Assembly (NCBI GenBank): GCA_015499995.1
Contig: JADNRV010000575.1
Span: forward strand, 1 to 24,148
Length of the DNA: 24,148 bases
From: Flammula alnicola
Taxonomy: Eukaryota > Basidiomycota > Agaricomycetes > Agaricales > Strophariaceae
Direction: 5' to 3'
Shown in pieces: positions 1-10,089 of the stretch. The notes under the pieces are model-generated. The model saw nothing but the letters and a program-made list of their open reading frames with translations. It searched no databases and was not told where the DNA came from. Within the stretch, counting starts at the first letter, position 1. Each line of letters begins with the position of its first letter. The translations under genes were made by a program, and so were the position numbers.

Positions 1-1427
1 CTAGGGCAACTGGGTTGACGGCCTCTGAAGATTATAAGATGAGTGAGACGAAGAGACGAAACAGCGAAAAAGGGAAATAGATATCGCCAATGAGAGGAGA
101 AACGTACCAAGATGTGATGGGTTCGGCAAGAGAGAGACTTTGACGGGGTGTGTTGCGCCAGGGTAGGACAAGGACGGAGAGGAAACTAGTCAAGTTGTAA
201 GCGACAATATCAGCAGAAAGGCAAGACTCAGAGCATACCAAGATGGCTCAACACATCGCCCTCAGCTCCCAGTTCTTCTGGAATTTCGTAGCCGCCTTTA
301 ATCTTGTGGAAGAGAGCCGCAGGAGAATACCCTAAGGTATCTGTCAGAAGATTGAGGCGGCCTCGATGGGGCATAGCTGATGATACACATATAAAATATT
401 AGTTCCTGCGGACTCGTTAGTAGATTAAATAAAATGGCTAACCGAGCACGATATGTTGCACTCCAGCTAGAAAAGGCAAGATGTCTGAGTATATGCACAC
501 TATTTTATGAAAGAAATCGATTGCCAACCTTGAGACGCGGCTGAAAACAAGGAATCCAGAGCTGGCAGCATGGATTCGCCACCTTCCAATCCATACTTCA
601 TATGAGAGACAATAATCAGACCCAAGCATGGGAATTGTTTATAGAGAGATGGACATACACGTTTCAAGTTCGGAAATTTCAACTGTAAGAAGTTGTCAAA
701 GACCTCGCTGCGTGCTAACAGTCCCATGTATGCGCCTTTTCTTCTCTGGATCGATAGATACAAAGTGGGGCGTCTTTCCGGTTTCGGCAGAGACTGGGAC
801 TCTAGGAGATGCGAGAACCATAACCGCTCCGTCTTCGAAGGAGAGTGCATATACTAAGAAAAGAGAACGAGTTAAGGACAATATGCAAAATAAAAGGCGC
901 ATATATATGCATACCTCGTATGCGATATTCCCAACATACACCTTCCTCAGATGTTTCGAAATCTGCCTCAACGTCCACCACTCCTCGCCCTCGCCTGCTT
1001 CTCCACTCTTTTCGTCCAAAGTATTCCATTCACGTTATATCGTTGACCGTCATCTGTCAGCCCATATCTCGCAGGGAACAGAGCAGCTACCTCTTCTCGA
1101 TGAATGAGGTCCAAGGGATCAATGCGCGCAGCCCTATGGCCATGTGTGCGCATGGAGTCCACATATCGCAGGAGTGGTGCATTCTGGGCACGGTTGTCCA
1201 GTTGTGTTTGGGTATCTGAGATAGGGGCAAAGTTAGTTTATGCTTAATAGGATTTCAGATGCATAGAAGCGCATACAGTCAGGAAAGACGTATTCGCGTG
1301 GTTTACGAAAGCCAAATGATTCGTCACGATAGCCTCGACGCGTCGGCAACGCGGAGGCCAGAGTTTGAGGGGAATCTTTCTGTAGCAAGGACGCTCCACG
1401 TCTACGTAGGACGGAAAGCTTCTTCAT
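1..1427 (-). CDS. DHTKD1-type 2-oxo-acid (2-oxoadipate/2-oxoglutarate) dehydrogenase E1, mitochondrial; 5' part only, frameshifted as printed
   Basis: This is the N-terminal part of a thiamine-diphosphate E1 dehydrogenase, the family that decarboxylates 2-oxoadipate or 2-oxoglutarate in the mitochondrial matrix (lysine/tryptophan breakdown). Exons read by eye on the minus strand: 1427-1277, 1215-915, 853-659, 595-529, 466-443, 376-239, 185-108 and 24-1, running off the window. The start ATG at 1427-1425 opens an Arg/Lys-rich presequence ([15 protein letters not shown]) typical of mitochondrial import. Family motifs follow in order: [74 protein letters not shown] and [22 protein letters not shown] and LPNPSHLEAVNPVA favour DHTKD1 over classical OGDH. 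Exon 2 has a length that does not keep frame: VNGILWTK is in one frame and EEWWTLRQ in another, which implies one missing base near the TTTT run at 1009-1012 (plus strand). Family assignment is firm; whether the gene is intact is not. Confidence 0.85.
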
Positions 1428-1872
1428 CGTCCAGCTACCAAAGAAACGCTGAGGATGATATTTCACAGAATCTAGAAGTGTTCGCTTACACAGGCTCGAC
1501 CTCAAGATGGTTTTCTGTCCTGAATCCTGTGGAAAATATCTGCCCCCGCTATCTCCACACGGCGCACAAGAAAGATAAAGATAGCGATAGCTCTAAAGTT
1601 TGATGACGAACTTCAAGCAATTGAGGATAATGAAGTCAACTACGATAACTAGTCAGAGAGTCGCCGTCGTCGTCGCTGTCGTTGGACCAATATGGCGGTT
1701 GATGACAAGCGTGTGCGAGTATACATTCTTGATTGGACAAGTCGGACGGAGCTCGTTTTGCTTAGCGGGCGGGTCAAGAACCGAGAAAAGGTGTACCGTA
1801 TACGCGATGTATCGCATGACGTCCTTTGACAAACATCAGACCATGTGACATTACATCATCTGGTCCCCGTCT
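1428..1872. promoter_or_regulatory. upstream region of the DHTKD1-type gene
   Basis: This is the roughly 450 bp between the start codon of the minus-strand E1 gene and the left target-site copy of the hAT-like element. It should hold the promoter and 5' UTR. I see no convincing TATA box or recognisable factor site, and the small open frames here have no family features. The only structure seen is a run of GTC/GTCG repeats near 1661-1682. Confidence 0.35.
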
Positions 1873-1880
1873 CTCTTCGT
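1873..1880. repeat. left copy of 8-bp target-site duplication (CTCTTCGT)
   Basis: It abuts the left terminus of the hAT-like element and is identical to 2333-2340. Confidence 0.88.
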
Positions 1881-2332
1881 TAGGGTTGCGGAACTTATTC
1901 CTCGACCTACATGTAACTATGTAATTTACAAAGTCCGCAATTTTCGACGGCATGTAATGTAATTTACATCGTAATTTACAAGCCTGTATTTTCCCACGCT
2001 TAAAAAACGTGACTCCGCCTGCTGGCTGCAGAAATCCTAATCTGATAAGATTACCGTGCTCCAACCGCGCTCGAACCACCTCCTACCACCTCCCAACGTC
2101 TCTAGACCCGCTCGCCGAGCTCGAAAGTACTCAGCCTCATCCTGTATAGATGTAACGTTGATGTAACGCGTACCACGCCAACATAGGCCTTTGCCACAAA
2201 ATAAATCACGTGAGAATTTTATGCATAAAATGCAAGGCCGATTTCTGGACTTGCATAAAATAGGTAAATTACATGTAAATTACGTTGTAACTTACACTTG
2301 GGAACTTATTCGGAGTTTTTTCCGCAACCCTA
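1881..2332. mobile_element. non-autonomous hAT-type element (MITE), 452 bp
   Basis: The element begins TAGGGTTGCGGAA (1881-1893) and ends with the exact reverse complement TTCCGCAACCCTA (2320-2332). It is flanked on both sides by the same 8 bases, CTCTTCGT (1873-1880 and 2333-2340). Eight-base target duplications and short TAGGG/CAGGG-type termini are hallmarks of the hAT superfamily. There is no transposase frame inside, so it would need a helper in trans. The subterminal zones carry GTAATTTAC motifs: three in one orientation on the left (1921, 1959, 1971) and two inverted on the right (2264, 2275). These could be transposase-binding sites. The perfect duplication and termini suggest fairly recent insertion. 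Confidence 0.88.
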
Positions 2333-2340
2333 CTCTTCGT
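2333..2340. repeat. right copy of 8-bp target-site duplication (CTCTTCGT)
   Basis: It abuts the right terminus of the hAT-like element and is identical to 1873-1880. Confidence 0.88.
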
Positions 2341-4208
2341 CTTCTCAGAATCTCTCAAAGAATTAGCACAAAGATACGAATCCCCATGTCACTCGAATTC
2401 CAACGTAATTAGTTACTTCGTAGGCTACACATTTAAATTGAGCTAGTCATTTATAACGAGACCCAACGGCGACGAGACCACGAAGTTTACTTAGCCAAAA
2501 ATTGCAGCTTCAGGAGACTCAGCTGGGTCTCAAGACCCAAATCCTCAATTGATCCTCAGCAAGTTATTCAACTTGAAAGCCAACTTCGCTGCTAAGAATG
2601 AAGCTTTACATAAGGGCCAAGCTACCCGCCAGCTAATACTATTATTCGTAACGATCCCGTGCCATCCGCGGGATTGTAACTTAAATACATGGTATCCATG
2701 CTATCAAGAGTAACCTTACCAGTACTTGCTGTACGCGTACGTATACTAGCTACAAACGAGGTCCGTAAAGTCCAGAAGCCAACTCCATGTTTTAAAAAAA
2801 TAGCCAGCTATTGTACGATGAATGATAAGCCATGCGTATGAATGTCCATATGTAACTTCAAATATTAAATAAGCACGAGTAGTTCCGATTATGAATCCAA
2901 TAACGAGCGAAAAGGATCTGAGTGAGCGGCGTGATAGCGTAGCTGAAGCCTGTTATGTAAAAGCCAGTCGTGAAGATGGACGAAGAATCGGAGGACGGTG
3001 GAGAGAATTGGATCAAAAAAAGTCCAAGAAGATAAATAGGTATGGCGTGGCATGCTGAGATGTGATATGAAACGAACAACTGGAGAGGATTAATACAGCT
3101 ATTGTTATTTTAAAAGGTCAGGTACTCTGACCAAAATCAGAATTATGCATTAGCCCTTGCATAATGCATAATGATTTCGTTCTGGCATTAGGAAGGTCGA
3201 TCAAGAAGATGGGGAGATGGATCCGGAATATGAATATCAATCATGTCGACTACACCACCATTTGTAAAAAATATGATCTCAACAATGCCGAAATTGATAG
3301 AGGCCATCACTCATGCGAACACCCCTGCCATACCCAGCCCATGTCGCCAACATCTGATCCCAAAATTGCTGTCAGGAATATGATCAACAGGTCGGTGCGA
3401 GATGGGGATCTACATATGTGTACCAGACATGACCTGTAGACAGATTTTCTCAAAATATGGGTGAGATCTGTGACCCACACGTTGATTATGTCGCTGACGA
3501 TCTTTCTTCAAGGTGTCCAAGTTTCTTTCCCTACACGCCATTCGGCGGCGTGGGACAGGAAAGCGGTGGTTCGTTTATTTCTTTTTCTGCTTCCTTCCTT
3601 CCTGTCTCTTCTCTTTCCTCCGCCTCTCCTCTTTGTGCTCGTCATGTATCGTCAAACCTTTCGCCATTAACGATGGCACTCTACCAATGTATTATCACCG
3701 CTCGTCACTCGTCGCCTTGCTCTGCACCACAAGCTGCATCCATATCAAGTTACCAACGTACAACGGCAGACTTTCGTCACGGTTTGAGGTTCTCACAGGC
3801 TTTTTCGTCTGTTGACAATGCTAATCATAGTAAATCTTTGAATAGGCGGCTCTTGTTGGCCGTGAGGTTCCCTTTTTCATGCGACAGTGCACGATCGAGA
3901 GCCAGCTTCAGCCACCGCGACAGCAGAGTCGTTGCAGCGCCCCCCTTTTCTTCTGTCAATGAGGCTTTTGTGGTATGTCCAATATTTTATCTTTTCTTCA
4001 GAATGGATTAACTCTTTATGCCGCCAAAGTTCTCCAGCACTGAGGTCAGCATGGAGCTTCTCCGAGTGCAGTCCATGCTCAAGAAACTCGTAAGTGTGTT
4101 ATCATATGCTCCATTTTTACTCTGTTCTAACGGTCGGTAAGGTTGGCGTACTCGCATCGCCACCGTGAAGGACAATATCACTGGGGACGAGTTCAAGGAG
4201 TGTGCGCG
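2341..4208. other. intergenic stretch without a supported gene
   Basis: No frame here shows a domain, coherent splice pattern or family motif. The open frames around 3457-4011 are serine-rich low-information translations. Small structures include a palindromic AT-rich motif (ATTATGCATTAG then CATAATGCATAATG) near 3142-3172 and a short GGGTGAGATCTGTGACCC palindrome near 3460. It may hold decayed repeat DNA, but nothing could be identified. Confidence 0.4.
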
Positions 4209-4586
4209 ATGGCGACTCGGAGTCGAAATGGGGCGAGGGTGAGGATGCGGTTGACGGAGCCATCGAGTATGTGCTATATTTCTTTATATGATGCTTAATG
4301 CTCATGTTGGGCCTCGCTTTGTCTATTATAGAGATGCTTAACCCAGATGGCTTCCCAACCGGTACCACTGCTACCTTCGAGCGGCTGTTCATCAAGGTCG
4401 AGCTCAAGAAAGTTCGTGCCGATGCCAAGGATTGTCCGACGAATGTGACACGGTATGCCTTCTTGTTCTAACAGACCTTAGGTAGGCTCTGCATATGGTT
4501 TCATCAGGATCTTTGCCATTTCCTTTCGGGAACTGGATAACATGAATATGGGAGGGGCCGCGCTTGAGGAAGGTGTCGCTCTGTGA
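4209..4586 (+). CDS. possible small spliced hypothetical protein (85 aa) or gene remnant
   Basis: I do not recognise this protein. Three exons can be joined with canonical signals: 4209-4266, 4332-4452 and 4508-4586, with introns GTATGT...ATTATAG and GTATGC...CATCAG, giving 85 residues ending in TGA. The last two exons read well (FERLFIKVELKKVRAD, then IFAISFRELDNMNMGGAALE). The first exon is basic and less convincing. An alternative frame just upstream (about 4150-4230, containing IATVKDNITGDEFKE) and a possible exon from 4018 (starting MPPKFSSTEVSMELL) also look coding-like, but they cannot be joined to the later exons without a frame break. It may therefore be the 3' end of a decayed gene. 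It converges on the tetraspanin gene. Confidence 0.3.
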
Positions 4587-5018
4587 AATCCCCCTCTAGT
4601 TCTTTCTTTGTAGATAGCCCTACATACCGTATTTTCAATGAAACCTTTCTTTCTACCACAAAACTGTGAGATGGAACAAATACTCAAACCGCCAACCTCC
4701 ATGATTCTGAATTATAATTTCAATGAAGCACATGTATGTAAATTGTATCACTGGAGCATTGCACAGGCCTGAGCAACATATGAGGTCAATGTGAATGCTC
4801 ATCTGCATCCATTGTGTCACGCCCAGATGGTTTCTATATAGACCTGGCACCAGACTGGCATTAGGTCCGCGCCGACATGGGACCCATGTTGGCAGGTCGG
4901 CCGTACCACATGCGGAAATATGGTGGTCACATCATTGATCCCATATCACACACATCTTTTTACATTTTGGCGGTGTAGCTATGGAGAATAGCTATCTGCG
5001 ATGATGGCGATTGACGGC
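4587..5018. other. intergenic region between convergent 3' ends
   Basis: This lies between the end of the doubtful small gene and the stop codon of the tetraspanin gene, so it should contain 3' UTR and polyadenylation signals of the latter. The one distinct structure is the palindrome at 4871-4893. No gene is seen. Confidence 0.4.
4871..4893. repeat. 23-bp near-perfect palindrome
   Basis: The arms GCCGACATGGG and CCCATGTTGGC pair at 10 of 11 positions around a single central A. It lies about 130 bp downstream of the tetraspanin stop codon. It could form a hairpin in a transcript or bind a dimeric protein; no function is known. Confidence 0.6.
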
Positions 5019-6511
5019 CTATATCAACCCCGGGTCCGCCGAAGGGGGTTTCGTATTGAGAGTGTAATATCCAGGTACTTTCCCATTGGAATCCAGGTCC
5101 GTTGGCGTGTATGGCGACGTAGGCATGATGTCAAGGTGAAGATTGGAGCGCGACCGCTTGAGGATCTCAGAGGCCACGTCGAGGCCGTATTGTTCGGCTA
5201 GTTGACTGCGGACAATCCGTTAGCACCCGAATGATTGAAAAAAAGAAAGCGAAACGCACGTCGCGTAGTTATCCATGATGATTGCCATACTCGTCATGCT
5301 CAGCCTGTACGCCTTGGGCATCATGCCCTTTCCGAATCTATACGTGACGTGGTTCGAGCACAGCAAGCCCGCGATCATGACCAGCAATTGCACTGGCACC
5401 AGTCCAAAAGCGACGGAATACCACCTCTTCAGCACCATCCTCTCGAATGTGAGGTACCTGAGCTTGCATCCAGGAAGTATGGTCCTGGCATAGCACGTCG
5501 AGCTGATAGTCGCCTCGACGAAGGGTGAAAAATACCCACAGCACGCAAGCTCGTTCTGGATGCGAAGCCGGCCTTCTGACCCGAGAGATTTTGACCACTG
5601 TGCGTTGACCTTGCCTTCGAGGTTGAACGTGCGCCGCTTGTAAGTCATGTACCCTGGGATGAGCAGGAAGGTGAAGGTAATCCATGTGAGGAGGCAATAT
5701 ACGGCCAGGAAGGAGCGGTTGTTCAGCAGGATACCTGCCCATCCGAGCACGGATGTGAAGATCCCTATGCAGGCAGCCACGGTAGACACAATGAGTTCGG
5801 TGCGATTCCCGACGCGCACGATGTCCGCTCGTGCCCAGACGTTGAACCAGGTGAGAAGGCAGAAAACGAGGGCAACAAAGGAGTATAGCATTAACTGCGG
5901 AGAAAAAGATCAGTTAAAAATGTTGAGAAGGAAAAGAAAAGACGCACGAGGAGGTTAGTGAAGAATAGTGTCCATTTGAACTTGTTCCACCTCAACTTTC
6001 GATTGGTTTTCTTCGGCGTCCCCTTGCCAAACCTGGGCTTGCCACCGCCATCCTCCACCCTCTCGTCCTCGTCATCATCTTCCGGACCTCCCATTCTTGC
6101 TTCGCCACTCCGAAATGCATCCACGCCCCCGCCCATCTTCGGCACCAGCCCCGCTCCAGGGCTCAGATCTCGTCTTTTCTTGCCGTGCGGGCGACGGTGT
6201 CGTTGCCCGCCAGATGCCAGCCTGGGCTGCGAGAACTTGTTCGGCAGATAATTAACGGAAAGTGAGACATTGCTGTCGGCCGTCGACAGCCCTGCACTGA
6301 GCGGCGATTCGAGTGGAGCTGGAGATGGATTTCTTGAACGGGCAGGTGACGAAAAAGGGCTATTGTAATTCATTTGCGCACCGGTTCCGCCTTGGAGGGT
6401 CGAAGACGAGCCCGACTCCCGCCGAGAGGAGTCGTGGTTGAACGGCGGGTTTGGGGGATCCAGATACATTTCCCGTAGTAGCGGCCGTGTCGAATGTGCC
6501 TGCGACGACAT
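5019..6511 (-). CDS. fungal tetraspanin, 461 aa
   Basis: This is an integral membrane protein of the tetraspanin superfamily, which organises membrane microdomains. Three exons: 6511-5948, 5894-5260 and 5205-5019, with introns of 53 and 54 nt (donor GTGCGT, acceptor CCGCAG in both). The total, 1386 nt, is in frame. The start ATG is at 6511-6509. Residues 1 to about 175 are a hydrophilic Ser/Pro- and Gly-rich cytoplasmic tail ending in a Lys/Arg-rich segment. Four hydrophobic segments follow at about 178-205, 222-245, 249-268 and 346-367. The loop between segments 3 and 4 contains the diagnostic CCG motif (306-308) and further cysteines at 322 and 331, enough for the two disulfides of a small tetraspanin loop. 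The C-terminal tail (about 368-461) is cytoplasmic and ends in ADPGLI. The long N-terminal tail is unlike animal tetraspanins and recalls the basidiomycete Tsp2 group, but I do not assign a symbol. Upstream, the P450-A stop codon is about 1 kb away on the same strand. Confidence 0.82.
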
Positions 6512-7530
6512 CGAGTTGCGCTGGGAATATAATCTGTGAATAGGAGCGCCAAGTCAGTTCCAGTGTCGACTGTGTTGTAGAAGGAAGATGAGATATAGGG
6601 ACAGCAAGAAGGAGAGTTGTGAGACGTTCGATCTGACGACCAGCCTAGCTCTTGAAAGAACCTTAAAGAACCTCCGGCAGGAACGTTCTTAGGCTATTTA
6701 GTCTTTGACAGAGCCTCTGCCTGCCTTGACACCGTCCGGTCTGTTATCCTGCCTGGATCTCTGCGGCGCAGTCCTAATCTTCTCCGTGGCCGATATCAAA
6801 GAAGAAAAAGAGAGAGAGAAAGCGACTTGCAATTGCTCGTTGTCCCTTTCCGCCGCTGCCCGTGTCTTTCTCGTCATTTTTGCCGAAATCGGGGATAAAG
6901 TCTCCTGCAGGGTAAACCGGTGTTCTGTTACCACGGTGAATCGTTTCGCTCACAAGCCGGTCACTGCGTTTATATCGGGAACTGTTTCACACGCATAAGT
7001 GAAAATGACGTACATAATGTCACATGATTTAATGTTTGGCAAGGGCCTGGGAGTGCAATACCACGTGCACGCTGTACCACTGGTGGTCAGTGGATCCCTT
7101 GGTGGATCCGAATCGTACGAACATCCGTACTCGTATAAGTAATTGGGAAACAAGTTGGAAAAAGGTTGAACTCCTTCAAACATTCATTAGTCCAGATTTT
7201 GTAATTTACAATTGCGGAAATTTCCAATCCTGCAGCTCAAGAACATGCAGTATACAGTAGGTCTTCAGGCGGGATTCCTGCAGCTGACGTTGGATTCCAT
7301 TGTGCTCGTAGTCTCTGGCGAGCGTAACTCCTGCAGATATTAATACTTACTGTACTTCGTAAGTAGGAATAGCGCCTTACAAAAAGCGTCCGTCTTTTTG
7401 GAAATGCACCATTTTCGAACACTGCCCGCTGAATAGACTGCTACGCACCGAAGAAAATATGTTTTGCATTATTTTAATAGTGCCGACGGATGATCGAATA
7501 CGGCATACACGGAATAAAGAAAGGACTCCC
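6512..7530. promoter_or_regulatory. tetraspanin upstream region plus P450-A downstream region
   Basis: About 1 kb without a supported gene. The part nearest 6511 should hold the tetraspanin promoter and 5' UTR; the part nearest 7531 should hold the P450-A 3' UTR. Small structures are a repeated TGGATCC (7089-7110) and a TGTAATTTACA motif near 7199. The latter resembles the subterminal motif of the hAT-like element at 1881-2332, but the match is too short to call a relic. Confidence 0.35.
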
Positions 7531-9524
7531 TCAAAGTCCTTCATCTTCCACGATAGCAGCCAGCAGCTTCGCGCGCTCTGCCGAGCGAGGAGTAATCGAC
7601 ACGGGGAAAGGATACGGCTTCATAACGCCCCCGGGGGCGAATGCCCTCCCTCTATCCGTATCAATCTCCTTCTCCCTCCCTCTCTCGTCCTTCTGTTGCC
7701 TGACATTCAAGCCCCAGGCAACCGTAGCCAGTTCCAAGAAGATCGTCCCCTCTGCAACGCGCTGGCCGGGGCACACGCGCCGCCCAAAGCCAAATACGTG
7801 TCCCGGGAGAGACGGATTATCGACATACCTCTGCGGGTTGAACGTCTCGGGGTCGTCGTAGATCGTGCGGTCCATGTGAATTGAGGTGATGTTGGGGATG
7901 ATCATGGCTCCTGCGGGGATGTGGTATCCCATGTATTCATCGTCCTGTCATTTTGGTTTTGTGGTGTCAGCGCTCCGTTCGAAGTGGAGAGACGAACGTA
8001 GAGAATGTAACGTACCTCAGTGCTTGCGTGCGGGATCGCGGTTGGGCCGACAGGGCGCCAGCGGAAGAGCTCCCTCACAGTTGCCTTGATGTATGGCAAG
8101 CGTGCTTCATCATCGTATGTAGGCAACCTATCGGCACCGACGACGGAATCAACTTCAGCTTGGCATTTTGCAAGGACGTGTGGGTGCGTCGCGAGGGCCA
8201 TGCTGTGGAGAGAGACGAAGGGAGTGAGCGTTTGTCTTTTGCTTAAACGTATCAGGGGACTTACAAAAGGATCTGTGAGCTGACGTTCTGAGTATCCGAA
8301 CCTGCGAGGTAGAATGAGCCAAGTGCCCAATACTGTTCCCTATAATCAGCTTCTTGCTCTTCCGGCTTTTGGAGGAGGCGCGCGGCGATGCTGCGTGCGG
8401 GTTTGCCTGCTTCCTGTGTTTACGAACAGTCGAGTTGTGAGTGAAGTGTCTCATAAAATTGTGACCAAATAAACTTACGAGGTTGGCCTTGGCGTCATCC
8501 ATAAGTTGCTTGTACGTGCTCTCTGCGAGGTTGCGGTAATTCCGTGCGTATTTCTTGTACGGCGCGAAAGGGACGTAGCGGAGCCAGGGAAGAAAGTCGA
8601 CGGTGTTCTTCCCAGCTTCGATGGATTCGACTAGCTCCTCGTTAAGCCTAACCACATTCTTGACCACCTGCTCCGCCTCTGTGCCGGATTTGATAGGGCG
8701 ATCGTACACCGTTGTCATAATCTGCAGGTGGTGCATTAGGTTAGCGACATTATTTAGAGATGTGTTTTGAAAGCCAGTACTCACAATAGACGCAATAGCT
8801 CTGGCAAGGTACGACGTCCAATCCTTCGGGTCGTCGATCATGCTCTTGACAAGCCTGTGGATCTCGACGCTCTGGACGGGGTTGAAGTATTGAGTGACGG
8901 CAGCGGGACGCATCTCAGTGACGACGAGCTTGCGAACGCGCTTGAAACGCTCATTAGCGTGGATGAAAGGCATCATCATGGAGTTTTGCATCGCCTCCGA
9001 AGCCTGAGAAGTGGGTTCGAGTCAGCGGACCCGAATATTTTCAGAGGGACTTACTAGTAGGAAGTTGGGCCTTCCAGAGTATTTCTGGTGACGAGTCTCC
9101 AGGAGCTCCTTTGCAACAGGGGACGAGCTGAGGATGAGCACTGGCAATCCGAATAAACGGATGTGGACGATGGGGCCTATAATTTGGTTTGATCGTCTCA
9201 TCAGCGCCTATTCTTCTAATTAAATGTTGACCCAATTTAATCGACCGCACCATATTCCTTAGCCCATTGCTCCAAGAGTGGGACTATACTCTTTCCAACT
9301 ACCTGGTGTACATTACCGATAATAGGGAGTCCTGGTGGGCCAGGGGGGAGGGGAAGTCCTTTGGGGTTGTGCGCAGAGCGGTACTTGGACTTGGAGTGGA
9401 AGTGGTTGATGAGCATGAGGCCCGCAAGGACGGAGATGATTTGATAGCGGAAGAGAGAGATAGACGCTTTCAAGGAGGACTGGAGGAAGGGAAGCTCGGA
9501 GAGCAACGAGGAGGTTGAAGCCAT
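7531..9524 (-). CDS. cytochrome P450 monooxygenase (P450-A), 535 aa, O-methylsterigmatocystin-oxidoreductase-like
   Basis: A heme-thiolate monooxygenase, probably ER-anchored and using electrons from NADPH-P450 reductase; substrate unknown. Seven exons: 9524-9251, 9176-9055, 9003-8785, 8721-8479, 8413-8265, 8202-8016 and 7944-7531. The six introns are 51-74 nt with standard ends, and the total of 1608 nt is in frame. The N-terminus carries a hydrophobic anchor (about residues 25-42) followed by the proline hinge GLPLPPGPPGLPIIGNV. Helix I shows AGSDTQ (323-328), which lacks the second Thr often seen at this place. ExxR is at 380-383 (ELFR, followed by WRP), the PERF-like element is FNPQRY (432-437), and the heme loop is FGFGRRVCPG with ligand Cys455. 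All core elements are present, so the gene looks functional. It is divergent from P450-B. The heme loop and hinge resemble proteins annotated as O-methylsterigmatocystin oxidoreductase (CYP64-like); the CYP family number cannot be given from sight. Confidence 0.92.
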
Positions 9525-10089
9525 CTTCGACTCTCTGTGGAGAACGAGGAGTACCAGGATAAAGAGGACAGCAGTAAGGCCATATTTTGTAGGTAGTATG
9601 GCGTATCTAAATGAGCGGATTGTTCAATGGAACGAGAAGGGCGAAAAGAGCGGCCGTTGGAGAATAAAAAGGACCTGAGGAGTGCATTTCAAAATTCATC
9701 AAGTCAACATCAGTTCGGATGTTGAGTACTTGAATGATCCAGGCGGGTCGGTGTGAGAACGACTTTGCGTAACAACTTGATAACAAGGTGAAGGGACGAA
9801 AGTAAGCCCAAGTAAACCAAACGGCCGGTTCCCCATGTCTTTGACACGAAAGTTCAGGAAATCCATCTCCGATTCCGTGTCATTCCTTCGTGCGAACCAC
9901 GTCGATCCGGCTTGACTCACCATGTATCTCCGAGAAACTAGGACCTGATTAATGTGATGGTCGGCGCCTTCACAGCGGCCGTCCCCCGTATTGACATTAC
10001 TTGAACTCCAAGTCATGCACCCAGACCCTGCTTTACAACCCATCTACGCAATTGTGTAGCAGTATCTACCAAAGCTCGAAGAGACCAAG
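9525..10089. promoter_or_regulatory. shared divergent intergenic region of P450-A and P450-B
   Basis: 565 bp separate the two start codons, which face away from each other. Both promoters must lie here, so co-regulation is possible. I could not identify a specific activator site with confidence, and small open frames here show no family features. Confidence 0.5.

Noticed and set aside
628..1107. 159-codon open frame on the plus strand
   Set aside because: It lies antisense to the DHTKD1-type exons, which carry clear family motifs.
3457..4011. 184-codon open frame on the plus strand
   Set aside because: Serine-rich, no domain, overlapping open frames of similar quality in other phases, and no splice or conservation evidence.
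3970..4017. 29-nt intron (GTATGTCC...TTCAG) joining frames before the doubtful small gene
   Set aside because: It is too short compared with the 50-65 nt introns in neighbouring genes and gives a stop codon in the best frame.
7195..7260. Relic of the hAT-like element (TGTAATTTACAATTGCGGAAA)
   Set aside because: Only short motifs match, with no termini or flanking duplication.
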